From the NCBI RefSeq assembly GCF_026625985.1, contig NZ_CP113116.1, positions 3,348,001-3,412,000 on the forward strand: DNA of 64,000 nucleotides. Direction: 5' to 3'. Below the pieces are notes generated by a model that saw nothing but the letters and a program-made list of their open reading frames with translations, made no database searches and was not told the DNA's origin. This document shows, in pieces, positions 9,567 through 18,833 of the stretch. This DNA comes from Mycobacterium sp. Aquia_213 (lineage in GTDB: Bacteria; Actinomycetota; Actinomycetes; Mycobacteriales; Mycobacteriaceae). Numbering within the stretch: the first letter of the stretch is position 1; each line of letters begins with the position of its first letter. The translations under genes were made by a program, and so were the position numbers.

Positions 9567-10874
9567 CTACAGCAGCAGATAGCGGTAGGCCGGCGAGCCC
9601 GGTTGCAGCGTCTCGAAGTGAATCTCGGTCTCGCGCATCCGGTCCAGCAGGTTGTCCAGGTCGGCCGACGAACCCAGTTGAATGCCGACCAGCGCCTCAC
9701 CGGTCTCCCGGTTGTTGCGCTTGACGTATTCGAACAGGGTGATGTCGTCGTTGGGGCCCAGCACGTCGTCGAGGAACCGGCGCAACGCACCGGGCTCCTG
9801 CGGAAAGTCGACCAGGAAATAGTGCTTGAGGCCGAGGTGGACCAGTGAGCGCTCGAGCACTTCGCCGTAGCGCGATACGTCGTTGTTGCCGCCCGAGATC
9901 AGGCAGACGACCGTGCACCCGGGCTCGACGCCGGCTTCCAGCAGGCCGGCGACGGACAGCGCGCCCGCGGGCTCGGCGATGATGCCCTCGTTCTGATAAA
10001 GGTCCAGCATCGCGGTGCACACGGCGCCCTCATCGACGGCCGTGATCGACACCATGTCACCGGCGGCGGCCAGCGCGGCATGCGTCAGCGTTCCCGCCCG
10101 CTTCACCGCGGCGCCGTCGACGAACTGGTCGACGTGGTCCAGCGTTACCGGCTCTCCGGCGGCCAGCGCGGCCATCATCGCCGCGGCCCCGGCCGGTTCG
10201 ACACCCAGCACCGACGTGTTCGTCGTCCGCTCGGACAGATAAGTCGTGATGCCCGCGATGCAGCCACCGCCGCCCACCGGAACCACCACCAGGTCGGGCT
10301 CCCCCAGACCGAGTTTGTCGAGCTGCTGCAGAATTTCCACGGCGATGGTGCCCTGGCCGGCCATGGTGCGCGGGTCGTCGTACGGTGGCACCAGCGTCGC
10401 GCCGGTGCGCTTCACGTCGTCGAGCGCCGCCTCGGCGGCGAGGTCATACGTCGACCCGCCCACGATCAGCTCGATGAAGCTGCCCCCGTGGTAGCGGATC
10501 CGGTCGCGCTTCTGTTTGGGCGTCTTGGCCGGCACGTAAACGCGGCCATGCACACCGAGGGTCCGGCAGGCGTAGGCGAACCCCTGCGCGTGATTGCCGG
10601 CCGAGGAGCACACCACGCCGGCACCGATTTCCGCGTCGGACAGTTGCACCAGCAGGTTGTAGGCGCCGCGCAGCTTGTAGGAACGCACGATCTGCAGGTC
10701 CTCGCGTTTGAGGTAAACCTGCGCACCCGTGATCGCCGAGAGTCGATCGCTGTATTGCAGCGGCGTGGGCGTGACTACCGCGGCAATCCGCTGCGCAGCG
10801 CTGTCAATGTCGGCCCCGGAAAGGAGAGGCAGCGGCGGTGACATGCTCGGGCTCTGGCTCGGTTCGGCGGACAC
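9567..10874 (-). CDS. ilvA: Threonine dehydratase IlvA
   Basis: PLP enzyme that deaminates L-threonine to 2-oxobutanoate, the first step toward isoleucine. 435 residues, close to Rv1559. The PLP-lysine is in VRSYKLRGAYN, the phosphate/substrate loop in SSAGNHAQGFA, and the glycine loop in VPVGGGGCIAG. The C-terminal 90 residues, beginning KHYFLVDFPQEPGALRRF, form one ACT-like regulatory domain, so this is the biosynthetic short form with a single ACT-like unit and is probably isoleucine-inhibited. Confidence 0.95.
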   Translation of the reverse strand: MSAEPSQSPSMSPPLPLLSGADIDSAAQRIAAVVTPTPLQYSDRLSAITGAQVYLKREDLQIVRSYKLRGAYNLLVQLSDAEIGAGVVCSSAGNHAQGFAYACRTLGVHGRVYVPAKTPKQKRDRIRYHGGSFIELIVGGSTYDLAAEAALDDVKRTGATLVPPYDDPRTMAGQGTIAVEILQQLDKLGLGEPDLVVVPVGGGGCIAGITTYLSERTTNTSVLGVEPAGAAAMMAALAAGEPVTLDHVDQFVDGAAVKRAGTLTHAALAAAGDMVSITAVDEGAVCTAMLDLYQNEGIIAEPAGALSVAGLLEAGVEPGCTVVCLISGGNNDVSRYGEVLERSLVHLGLKHYFLVDFPQEPGALRRFLDDVLGPNDDITLFEYVKRNNRETGEALVGIQLGSSADLDNLLDRMRETEIHFETLQPGSPAYRYLLL

Positions 10875-10917
10875 CGATTAATGGTGCCACGCACCCCCCG
10901 TCACCTGCCTAATCGGC

Positions 10918-11355
10918 TCAGCTCACCGGGGTCAGCACGAACACCGGAATCTGGCGTTCGGTCTTCGTCTGGTACTCCGCGTAGTCCGGCCAGGCCGCGA
11001 CGGCCCGCTCCCACCACACGGCTTTCTCGTCCCCGAACACCTCACGGGCGTCGTAGTCACGGGTGACCGAGCCGTCCTGCAGCTCGACCCGCGGGTTCTT
11101 GGCGATGTTGTAGTACCAGACCGGGTTCTTCGGGGCGCCGCCGAGCGAGGCGACGACGGCGTACTCGCCGTCGTGCTCGACTCGCATCAGCGGAGTCTTG
11201 CGCAGCTTGCCGGTCTTGGCTCCGACCGTGATCAGCAGAATGATGGGCTTGCCCTTCATGTCCGCTGCCTCGGCACCGCCGGATTCGGCGTACTTGTCGG
11301 CTTGTTCGCGGGACCAATCCCAGGGTGACGGTTCGTATTCTCCGGTAAGCGGCAT
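10918..11355 (-). CDS. Deazaflavin (F420)-dependent nitroreductase-family protein, Rv1558-like
   Basis: 145 residues of the Ddn/FDOR-B family. LLITVGAKTGKLRKTPLMRVEHDG carries the phosphate-binding K-T-G-K-x-R-x-T-P core of this fold, followed by YAVVASLGGAPKNPVWYYN. Family members use reduced F420 to reduce quinones or nitro compounds at the membrane. The start MPLTGEYEPS matches the family; the frame stays open further upstream but runs into the plsB1 end. It sits between ilvA and plsB1, as Rv1558 sits next to ilvA in M. tuberculosis. Confidence 0.88.
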   Translation of the reverse strand: MPLTGEYEPSPWDWSREQADKYAESGGAEAADMKGKPIILLITVGAKTGKLRKTPLMRVEHDGEYAVVASLGGAPKNPVWYYNIAKNPRVELQDGSVTRDYDAREVFGDEKAVWWERAVAAWPDYAEYQTKTERQIPVFVLTPVS

Positions 11356-11420
11356 GTCCACCACCTTAGGCCCGATCCAGCGCCACCGGCATGGCTCGCA
11401 GGCGGCCTGGACATCCGACA

Positions 11421-13328
11421 TCAAGCCGGACGAACCACCGTATTTCTGGCGAGTTCGGCGATCGCATTCACGCGTCGCGTCGCCACCGCGATCTCGTCCG
11501 CGAACTCCTGGCGGCGCTTGGCCAGTTGCTCGCGATCGGAGCCGTCGACCAGCTCGCGATGGCGCGCCAGCCGCAGCGCCGTCTTGGAGAGTTCCATCGA
11601 CCTCGACTCGGCGCTCGCGATTCTGCGCTGCAGCTCCCACTGTTTGCCCAACTCCAGACATTCGGCCAGGAAGGCGTTTTCGTCGAGTGACTCGTCCTCA
11701 AGGGCGGCCAGTCGGTCGGCCACGATGTGGTAGGCGTCCAGGAACGGCCGCAGCACCAAATGCGCCAACAGCAGATCGGCCGACTTCAGCAACCGTCGCA
11801 CGTCGGCGGCCGCGGCGGCCTTACTGGTGTCCTCCACCGGTCCGATCAGGCGCACCTCATCGGCCAGCTCCTTCTCGAACTGGGCACGGCCGGAGAACAA
11901 GAACTCGAACTTGAGCAACTCACGCAAGCTCAGCGCCTCGTCGCGCACCGTCACCGGCGACACCATGCCGTCCGCGGAATTCTCGGCGTTTTCCACCGCC
12001 GCGAGCAACGCCGTTTCGGCGATCGCACGATCGACCAGGATGTGGATCGCGGTATTGCGGTAGAACGCCGCGACCAGGTGCTGGTCCTCGCCGATCCCCC
12101 AGACCGGTTCGGTGCCGGATTCATACACGCTGACCACCCCGGAGGCGACGAGCTGGTGCAAGGTCCACCGGATCGTCGAGCGGTTGGTCAGGTCCGCGGC
12201 CCCGGCGACCGCCCAGTTGCGTGCCGTGATGTAGCTGGCCAACGGTCGCACGGTCGCCAGCACCTCGCTGAGCGACAACGACCGGTCCGCGCCCAGCAAC
12301 GCCAGGTTCACCACCGCAGTGGGAGTGACCGCTGTCGCGCGGTTGATCCGGTGTTCGACGTCCAGAGCGATGCGTTCGATTTCGGTGCCGGTCCCCGCTT
12401 CGTCGCCGCGCATTTCCTCGAGGCGTTTACGCAGCGGCAGCGGTTCGCCGAAGTCCAGGTAAGCACGACCGAGCCGCTTGCCTTGCTGGCGGGCCAAGCC
12501 GACCAGGAAGCGGAGGTCTTCGGGCCGCTTCTTCGCCCCGTAGGCCTCGGTGGTCATCGCCTCCACCTCGTGCAGCTGGTCGTACACGATCGAGGTCGGC
12601 ACCAAATACACTTCGGGACCGTCGATTTCGTCGACGGCATCGGTGAGGTAGCGCAGAATGCCGAACACCGGAGGCCGCAGTTTGCCGGTCCGGGTACGGC
12701 CCCCTTCGATCGACCAGGTGAGGTTGGTGTGGTCTTGCACCAACTGCGCGGTGTAAGCGCGCAACACGAATCGGTAGACGGGAATGTCTTTGGTCTGGCG
12801 CCGGATGAAGATCGTTCCGGTGCGCTTGGCGAAGGCACCCATCGGGAAGAAATTCAGGTTGGCCCCGCCGAAGGTAAAGGCCGCCGACAGCCGGTTGGCC
12901 ACGATCATTTCCGGCAGCAGCATGCCGTCCAAGTACGACCGGTGCGAAAAGGCAAAGGCCAGCGTCGCTTTGCGATCCAGTTTGCGCAGCTGCGTGATCT
13001 GATCCTCGTCGACCAGCACGTCGTAGGCGCGCATCAGCCAGCGGCTGAACCCGCGCCACCCCTGCACCGCCCGCTCGTCCAGCGAGGCCGCCATCTCGCG
13101 CAGATACCCCGCCGCCTCGGCGCGCACGTCGCCGGGGTCGCGGCCCAGCTCGTCGGCCAGCTTGGCCAGTTTCTCGTCGTACCACGGTGCGCCCAGCAAT
13201 TGGGCCACGGCCGTCGGATCGGTCGACAGTGGCGTCACCGATTCAGTGATAATTCCACTGTGCTGCAACATCTTTCGCGCCCCAACGCGGCCGAGTTCAC
13301 GCGCTGTCGCGAGCCGCCCCCCGCTCAC
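11421..13328 (-). CDS. plsB1: Glycerol-3-phosphate acyltransferase PlsB1
   Basis: Acylates glycerol-3-phosphate at the start of phospholipid and triacylglycerol synthesis. 635 residues; Rv1551 is slightly shorter. Acyltransferase motif I is SHRSYLDGM (H-x4-D), motif II is IFIRRQTKD, motif III is WSIEGGRTRTGKL and motif IV is LVPTSIVYDQ. The C-terminal half is mostly helical and matches the mycobacterial PlsB extension. The N-terminal start is uncertain: the protein already resembles the family from about residue 8 (AREL). The fadD11 and frd genes found nearby in M. tuberculosis are missing here. Confidence 0.93.
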   Translation of the reverse strand: MSGGRLATARELGRVGARKMLQHSGIITESVTPLSTDPTAVAQLLGAPWYDEKLAKLADELGRDPGDVRAEAAGYLREMAASLDERAVQGWRGFSRWLMRAYDVLVDEDQITQLRKLDRKATLAFAFSHRSYLDGMLLPEMIVANRLSAAFTFGGANLNFFPMGAFAKRTGTIFIRRQTKDIPVYRFVLRAYTAQLVQDHTNLTWSIEGGRTRTGKLRPPVFGILRYLTDAVDEIDGPEVYLVPTSIVYDQLHEVEAMTTEAYGAKKRPEDLRFLVGLARQQGKRLGRAYLDFGEPLPLRKRLEEMRGDEAGTGTEIERIALDVEHRINRATAVTPTAVVNLALLGADRSLSLSEVLATVRPLASYITARNWAVAGAADLTNRSTIRWTLHQLVASGVVSVYESGTEPVWGIGEDQHLVAAFYRNTAIHILVDRAIAETALLAAVENAENSADGMVSPVTVRDEALSLRELLKFEFLFSGRAQFEKELADEVRLIGPVEDTSKAAAAADVRRLLKSADLLLAHLVLRPFLDAYHIVADRLAALEDESLDENAFLAECLELGKQWELQRRIASAESRSMELSKTALRLARHRELVDGSDREQLAKRRQEFADEIAVATRRVNAIAELARNTVVRPA

Positions 13329-13468
13329 GCCCGGTGCACCGTGGCGACGGATTCGGTTCTCGTCATTTCCGTAGCGTACGTCCGGTGTCGGGGGGCATGG
13401 AACACAATTCGCGATTTAGCGCAGCCGTCCGGCCTGCCCGATCGGCGGGCGCCGAGTACGTTCGGATC

Positions 13469-14314
13469 ATGCGGCCCCGACCCGATACTGGCGCGAGTGA
13501 CCTCACGCCACTCGAGCAGACCGCGTTGCTGACCCAATACGCGCGAGCACTGGACAGCCAATGGTCGCGGCCCATTCTCGGAGACTCGCTCGCCGCCGAC
13601 ATCGTCGACAAGATCGACTACGACTTCGCGGGACTCGGCGTCCCGGCCAGCGTGGTCTGCCAGACGGCGCTGCGCGCCAAGATGCTCGACGAACGGGTGC
13701 GGGCATTCACCGCCGAGCATCCGAACGCCGTCGTCGTCGATCTGGGCGCCGGGCTGGACTCGGGCCCGTTTCGGGTGCGCCCGCCCGCCACCGTCGACTG
13801 GTACAGCGTCGACCTGCCCGGAGTCAGCGCGCTGCGCCGCCAGCTGCTGCCGACCGGCACGCGAGCCCATGTGGTGACCGCGTCGGTGGCCGATCAAAGC
13901 TGGCCCAACACCATCCCCGCCGACCGGCCCGTGATGGTGATCGCCGACGGCCTGTTCGCGTTCCTGTCCGAGCCGGTGCTGATCGCCCTCTTTCGGCGCA
14001 TCACCACGTATTTCACGTCCGGCGAACTGGCTTTCAACGACTACGGCCGCATCGGCTGGTTCTCCCGGCTCGCGGTGAGACTGGCACCGCAGCGCATGTT
14101 CGGCAGCGTCGGCGCCCAGTGGGGCTATCCGGGGTTCGAAGACCCGCGAGTGCCCGAACAATGGAATCCGGAGTTGAAGCTGGTCGACGAGGTCAGCCTG
14201 GCCCACCGACCCGAGGTTGAGCTGTTTCCGGGCTGGATTCGGTTCGCTACCAAGGTTTCCGGGCAGTTCGAGGTGTCCGCGCGCAAGGCCCGGATCTTGC
14301 GCTACCGGTTCTAG
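13469..14314 (+). CDS. LCM/TcmP-type O-methyltransferase
   Basis: 281 residues of the leucine carboxyl methyltransferase-like family that includes the mycobacterial putative SAM-dependent methyltransferases and TcmP. The diagnostic parts are VVDLGAGLDSGPFRV (SAM loop), WYSVDLPGV (ribose-binding Asp) and VMVIADGLFAFL. The opening LTPLEQTALLTQYARALDS is typical. In-frame starts exist upstream at 13397 and 13334, but the conserved part begins just after ATG 13469. The substrate is unknown. It is convergent with the MerR gene. Confidence 0.85.
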   Translation: MRPRPDTGASDLTPLEQTALLTQYARALDSQWSRPILGDSLAADIVDKIDYDFAGLGVPASVVCQTALRAKMLDERVRAFTAEHPNAVVVDLGAGLDSGPFRVRPPATVDWYSVDLPGVSALRRQLLPTGTRAHVVTASVADQSWPNTIPADRPVMVIADGLFAFLSEPVLIALFRRITTYFTSGELAFNDYGRIGWFSRLAVRLAPQRMFGSVGAQWGYPGFEDPRVPEQWNPELKLVDEVSLAHRPEVELFPGWIRFATKVSGQFEVSARKARILRYRF

Positions 14315-14320
14315 GCCGTG

Positions 14321-14725
14321 CTAGGCCGGATGGATGCCGCAGGTGCAGGCATCGATCGACGGACAGGTGCAGCTCATCCCCCACTCGATAACGGCCCGCG
14401 CCCGCGCCAGCGACGCCATTTGGTCGTCGATCTCGGCGAGTTTGGCCTCGGCCAGGGCGCGGCTGGCGGGGCGCCCCGGCGCATCGTCGGCGAACAACAG
14501 CTGGATTTCTTCCAGCGCGAAGCCGGCGGATTTGCACAGCCGAATGACCTCGAGACGGGCCAGGATCGAGTCGTCGTAGCGGCGCCGGCCGGCCAGCCGC
14601 GCCGGCGACGGCAGCAGGCCGATCTGCTCGTAGTAGCGCAGCGTCGTTGCGGCCACGCCGGCTTCGCGCGCGACCTCGCCGATCGTCAGCGTGGCCCGCG
14701 AGCGGGTGGTTGCCGCGGCAGCCAT
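14321..14725 (-). CDS. MerR-family regulator with C-terminal cysteine cluster
   Basis: 134 residues. The N-terminal MerR helix-turn-helix is LTIGEVAREAGVAATTLRYYEQIGLL (seen in overlapping parts), followed by the RRYDDSILARLEVI wing and a dimerisation helix. The C-terminus has four cysteines spaced C-x-C-x5-C-x-C (MSCTCPSIDACTCGIH), which suggests binding of a metal or an Fe-S centre; the spacing differs from the classic SoxR motif. It is divergent from a flavoprotein gene across a spacer holding a near-perfect MerR-type dyad, so this pair is a likely regulator-target unit. Confidence 0.88.
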   Translation of the reverse strand: MAAAATTRSRATLTIGEVAREAGVAATTLRYYEQIGLLPSPARLAGRRRYDDSILARLEVIRLCKSAGFALEEIQLLFADDAPGRPASRALAEAKLAEIDDQMASLARARAVIEWGMSCTCPSIDACTCGIHPA

Positions 14726-14750
14726 CGGGCCTCCCAGAATCACCGCACTT

Positions 14751-14772
14751 GACTTCGAGTCAACTCTAAGTC
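14751..14772. promoter_or_regulatory. MerR-type operator dyad
   Basis: The 22-bp dyad GACTT-n-GAGT-nn-ACTC-n-AAGTC is symmetric at 18 of 22 positions. TTGACT at 14749-14754 overlaps its left end and fits a -35 box for the rightward gene, the arrangement MerR proteins use to twist promoters. The dyad lies 25 bp from the regulator start and 13 bp from the flavoprotein ATG. No good -10 box was found at the expected 19-bp spacing. Confidence 0.7.
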
Positions 14773-14785
14773 GTTGACTGGGACC

Positions 14786-15220
14786 ATGCACAACAGCGCA
14801 CTCGGCGATGCTCGCTACGCCCTGCTCCGGTCGTTCCGGCGCGACGGCACCCCCGCCGACACCCCGATCTGGTTCGCGATGGACGGCGACGCATTGGTGT
14901 TCCGCACCAAGGTGGGCCCCAAGACCAAGCGACTCACGGCCCGCCCCGACATCGAACTGCGGGCCTGCGACCACCGCGGCCGGGTTCGCGACGGTGCCGC
15001 GACGCTGGCCGGGCGCGCCACGCTGCTGTCGGGCGCCGATGCCGAACGGGCCAATCGGATCCTGCACCGGCGCTACGGCTGGCAGTGGAACATCGTCCCG
15101 CTGATCAAGGTGCCGGGCGTGACCAACGTGCACCAGAACCTGCCGCTGCCGGAGAAGCTGCGCCGGGCCCGCGCTCGCGGGGTCTGGGCCGACAGCGTCA
15201 TCGTCCGGGTGCAGCTGTAG
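14786..15220 (+). CDS. PPOX-class, probably F420-dependent flavin/deazaflavin enzyme
   Basis: 144 residues of the split-barrel PPOX/FDOR-A family. LLRSFRRDGTPADTPIWFAMDGDALVF, read in parts, is the usual N-terminal strand pair, and the TKVGPKTKRLTARPDIEL segment carries the basic residues expected to bind an F420 or FMN phosphate. A TTG 12 bp upstream is an alternative start. It stands divergent from the cysteine-rich MerR regulator with the dyad operator immediately upstream, so induction by that regulator is likely. It converges with dnaE1, 14 bp apart. Confidence 0.82.
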   Translation: MHNSALGDARYALLRSFRRDGTPADTPIWFAMDGDALVFRTKVGPKTKRLTARPDIELRACDHRGRVRDGAATLAGRATLLSGADAERANRILHRRYGWQWNIVPLIKVPGVTNVHQNLPLPEKLRRARARGVWADSVIVRVQL

Positions 15221-15234
15221 AACCCGGTCGAGCT

Positions 15235-18200
15235 TTAGCTGCCCAGGCAGCCCGGGCCGAGCAGTTCCTTCAAGTCGCCCATCAGCGCCGGCGACGGCGT
15301 CACCCGCAGCGACTGATCGAGCTCGAGCGTGGTGATCCGGTCTCCGCTGATCAGCCGCAGGTGCACCTGTGAGGTTCCCGGATGCCGCGCCAGCACCTGC
15401 TTGAGAGCGCTCACCTTGTCGATCGTGCACTGCCGGGTGGGCAGGCTGACCGCTATCGGCCGGTTCGGCTGAGCGTTGGAAAAGTCCGGCACCACAAGCT
15501 CATTGGCGATCAGCGAGATCCGGTCGTCGCGGATCGCGACCTTGGCGTTGACCAGCACCACCGCGTCGTCGACGATGTCGGCGCCGTAGGCCGAGTACGC
15601 GTGCGGGAAGAACATCACCTCGATGCCACCGGTGAGGTCTTCCAATTGGGCTGATGCCCAAGGCATTCCGTTCTTATTGACCCGCCGGTTCACCGAGGCC
15701 AGGATGCCGCCCACCCGCACCTGCGTCTCGTTGCTGACGTCGCCATCGAGGATCGCCGGGATTTGGGTGTCGACCTGAGCGGACAGCAGGTGCGCCACCC
15801 CGTTGAGCGGATGCCCGGATACGTAGAGCCCCAGCATTTCCCGTTCCAGGGCGAGTTTGTGCTTGTCTTCCCACTCGTCCTCGGGCACCCGGATCGTGAA
15901 CGCCGCGTCGGCCGCGGCGTCGCCGCCGCCGAACAGGTCGAACTGGCCTATCGCCTCGGCCTTCTTGGTGCCCAGCACCGAATCGACGGCATCGGTGTGC
16001 ACCAGAAACAGCCCCTTGCGGGCGTGCCCCAACGAGTCGAATGCGCCCGCCTTGATCAGCGATTCGGTGACCTTCTTGTTGCAGGCCGAGACGTCAATCT
16101 TGTTCAGGTAGTCCGAGAAATCGGTGAATTTGCTTTTCTCACTGCGGGTTTTGATCAGCGAGCCCACCACGTTGGCGCCGACATTGCGCACCGCGCCCAG
16201 CCCGAAGCGGATGTCCTTTCCGACCGACGCGAAGTTGACCAGGGACTCGTTGACGTCCGGCGGCAGCACCGTGATGCCGAGCTTGCGGCAGTCGGCCAGG
16301 TAGACCGCGGCCTTGTCCTTGTCGTCGCCCACCGATGTCAACAGTCCGGCCATGTACTCGGCCGGGTAGTTGGCCTTCAAATAGGCGGTCCAGTAAGAGA
16401 CCAGGCCGTAGCCGGCGGCGTGCGACTTGTTGAACGCGTACCCGGCGAACGGAAGAATAGTGTCCCACAACGCTTTCACCGCTCTTTCGGAGAAACCGTT
16501 GGCGGTCATGCCTTCCTGGAAGCCCTTGTACTCCGCCTCGAGCACCTCGAGCTTCTTCTTGCCCATCGCCTTGCGCAGCGCGTCGGCCTTACCCATCGTG
16601 TAGGAGGCGACCTTCTGGGCGATGAACATGATCTGCTCTTGGTAGACGATCAGGCCGTGGGTCTCGGCCAGGATCTCGCGCAGCGGTTCCTCGAGCTCGG
16701 GGTGGATCGGCTTGACGGCCTGGCGGGCGTTCTTGCGGTCGGCGTAGTCGTTGTGGGCGTTCATGCCCATCGGCCCCGGCCGGTACAGCGCCAGCACGGC
16801 GACGATGTCGTTGAACTCGGTCGGCTGCATCCGGCGCAGCAGGTCGCGCATCGGCCCGCCATCGAGCTGGAACACACCCAGCGTGTCGCCGCGGCCCAGC
16901 AGTTCGTAGGTGGCCTTGTCGTCGAGCGGCACCGACTCCAGGTCGAGGTCAATTCCCCTGTTGGCCTTGATGTTTTCCAGCGCGTCGCCGATGATCGTCA
17001 GGTTGCGCAGGCCCAGGAAGTCCATCTTCAGCAGGCCGATGGCCTCACACGACGGGTAGTCCCAGCCGGTGATGATGGCGCCGTCCTGCGGCCGCTTCCA
17101 CAACGGGATGGCCTCGGTCAGCGGCTCGCTGCTCATGATCACCGCGCACGCGTGCACGCCGGCGTTGCGGATCAGGCCCTCCAGGCCGCGGGCCGTCTGG
17201 TAGATGGTGCGCACGTCCGGGTCGGTCTCGATCAGGCTGCGCACCTCGGACGCTTCCTTGTACCGCTCATGGGCCGGGTCGGTGATGCCCGACAGCGGGA
17301 TGTCCTTGGCCATGATCGGCGGCGGCAGCGCTTTGGTGATCCGGTCGGCGATCGCAAACCCGGGCTGCCCGTAATGGATCCGGGCTGAGTCCTTCAGTGC
17401 CGCTTTGGTTTTAATCGTGCCGAAGGTGATGACCTGGGCGACGCGGTCGGAGCCCCACTTGTCGGCGGCGTAGCGCACCATCTCGCCTCGGCGACGGTCG
17501 TCGAAGTCGATATCGATGTCGGGTGCCGACGGACGCTCCGGGTTGAGGAACCGCTCGAACAGCAGACCGTGCGGAATCGGGTCGATGTTGGTGATGCCCA
17601 TTGCGTAGGCGACCAGCGAACCCGCCGCCGACCCACGGCCGGGCCCGACGCGGATATCGACCGAGCGTGCGTAGTTGATCAGGTCGGCGACGATCAAGAA
17701 GTAGGCCGGAAAACCCTTGTCGCAGATGACCTTGATCTCGAATTCGGCCCGGTCGAGGTAGTCCTGGGCGACACCGGACGGGAAGCGCCGCTGTAGTCCC
17801 GCCATCACCTCGTGGTGCAGCCAGGTCCCCTGGTCGTGCCCTTCGGGCACCGGGAAGACCGGCATCCGGTCGCGCGGCGCCCATACGTCGGCGTAGGACT
17901 GCACCCGCTCGGCGATCAGCAGCGTGGAGTCACAGGCGCCGGGAACCTCGCCGTCCCAGATCTTGCGCATGTCGGCGGCCGACTTCAGGTAGTAGCCGTC
18001 GCCGTCGAACTTGAAGCGGTTCGGGTCCGACAGCGTCTTGCCGGTCTGCACGCACAGCAGCGCCTCGTGGTTGTGGGCGGCATCGCGGGTGACGTAGTGG
18101 CAGTCGTTGGTGGCCAGCGGCGGGATGCCGAGCTTGCGGCCGATCTCCAGCAGACCCTCGCGGACCCGCGTCTCGATGGACAGCCCGTGGTCCATCAGCT

Positions 18201-18774
18201 CCAGGAAGAAGTTGTCGGCACCGAAGATCTCGCGCCACTTGGCGGCCGATTCCAGCGCTTCGCGGTCATGTCCTAGCCGAAGCCGCGTCTGCACCTCGCC
18301 CGATGGGCACCCGGTGGTGGCGATGATGCCCTCGGAGTTTTCGGCGATCAGCTCGGCGTCCATCCGCGACCACTTGCCCAGCTGGCCCTCGAACGAGGCC
18401 AAGGACGACAGCTTGAATAAGTTGCGCAAGCCGGTGGCGTTCTCGGCCACCATCGTCATGTGGGTGTAGGAACCGCTACCCGAGACGTCGTCGGACTTCT
18501 GGCCGGGGTCGCCCCACAGAATCCGCTTGGTGTCGAAACGCGAGGCCGGCGCGATGTAGGCCTCGACGCCGATGATCGGCTTGATCCCGACCTTGGTCGC
18601 CGCGGTGTAGAACTCGCTGGCGCCGAACATGTTTCCGTGGTCGGTCATTCCGACCGCGGGCATCTCCAGCCGCTCGACCTCGGCCAGCATCGGCGTGATC
18701 TTCGCGGCACCATCGAGCATCGAATACTCGGTGTGGTTGTGCAGGTGCACGAAGGACGACTGGTTCATAGGCAC
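15235..18774 (-). CDS. dnaE1: DNA polymerase III alpha subunit DnaE1
   Basis: Essential replicative polymerase, 1179 residues, nearly collinear with Rv1547. An intact PHP domain opens the protein (HLHNHTEYSMLDG, then GMTDHGNMFG), which in mycobacteria supplies the 3'-5' proofreading exonuclease. The polymerase core shows GPGRGSAAGSL and the catalytic PDIDIDFDDRRR. Helix-hairpin-helix and OB-fold (VRVGGILASVNRRVNKNGMP) parts follow, and the protein ends in GPGCLGS like the M. tuberculosis enzyme. A second ATG two codons in (18768) may be the true start. Confidence 0.97.
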   Translation of the reverse strand: MPMNQSSFVHLHNHTEYSMLDGAAKITPMLAEVERLEMPAVGMTDHGNMFGASEFYTAATKVGIKPIIGVEAYIAPASRFDTKRILWGDPGQKSDDVSGSGSYTHMTMVAENATGLRNLFKLSSLASFEGQLGKWSRMDAELIAENSEGIIATTGCPSGEVQTRLRLGHDREALESAAKWREIFGADNFFLELMDHGLSIETRVREGLLEIGRKLGIPPLATNDCHYVTRDAAHNHEALLCVQTGKTLSDPNRFKFDGDGYYLKSAADMRKIWDGEVPGACDSTLLIAERVQSYADVWAPRDRMPVFPVPEGHDQGTWLHHEVMAGLQRRFPSGVAQDYLDRAEFEIKVICDKGFPAYFLIVADLINYARSVDIRVGPGRGSAAGSLVAYAMGITNIDPIPHGLLFERFLNPERPSAPDIDIDFDDRRRGEMVRYAADKWGSDRVAQVITFGTIKTKAALKDSARIHYGQPGFAIADRITKALPPPIMAKDIPLSGITDPAHERYKEASEVRSLIETDPDVRTIYQTARGLEGLIRNAGVHACAVIMSSEPLTEAIPLWKRPQDGAIITGWDYPSCEAIGLLKMDFLGLRNLTIIGDALENIKANRGIDLDLESVPLDDKATYELLGRGDTLGVFQLDGGPMRDLLRRMQPTEFNDIVAVLALYRPGPMGMNAHNDYADRKNARQAVKPIHPELEEPLREILAETHGLIVYQEQIMFIAQKVASYTMGKADALRKAMGKKKLEVLEAEYKGFQEGMTANGFSERAVKALWDTILPFAGYAFNKSHAAGYGLVSYWTAYLKANYPAEYMAGLLTSVGDDKDKAAVYLADCRKLGITVLPPDVNESLVNFASVGKDIRFGLGAVRNVGANVVGSLIKTRSEKSKFTDFSDYLNKIDVSACNKKVTESLIKAGAFDSLGHARKGLFLVHTDAVDSVLGTKKAEAIGQFDLFGGGDAAADAAFTIRVPEDEWEDKHKLALEREMLGLYVSGHPLNGVAHLLSAQVDTQIPAILDGDVSNETQVRVGGILASVNRRVNKNGMPWASAQLEDLTGGIEVMFFPHAYSAYGADIVDDAVVLVNAKVAIRDDRISLIANELVVPDFSNAQPNRPIAVSLPTRQCTIDKVSALKQVLARHPGTSQVHLRLISGDRITTLELDQSLRVTPSPALMGDLKELLGPGCLGS

Positions 18775-18833
18775 GCCAGTCTATGACCGACTACCGACGC
18801 TTCCTCGGCGTGTCGCGCATGTGTGTCTGCGAA

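Noticed and set aside
14726..15430. An upstream extension of the MerR frame
   Set aside because: It would cross the operator and the divergent flavoprotein gene; the MerR helix-turn-helix begins just after ATG 14725.
15763..17388. A 541-codon frame antisense to dnaE1
   Set aside because: Val/Gly/His-rich antisense composition and no domain; dnaE1 is intact.
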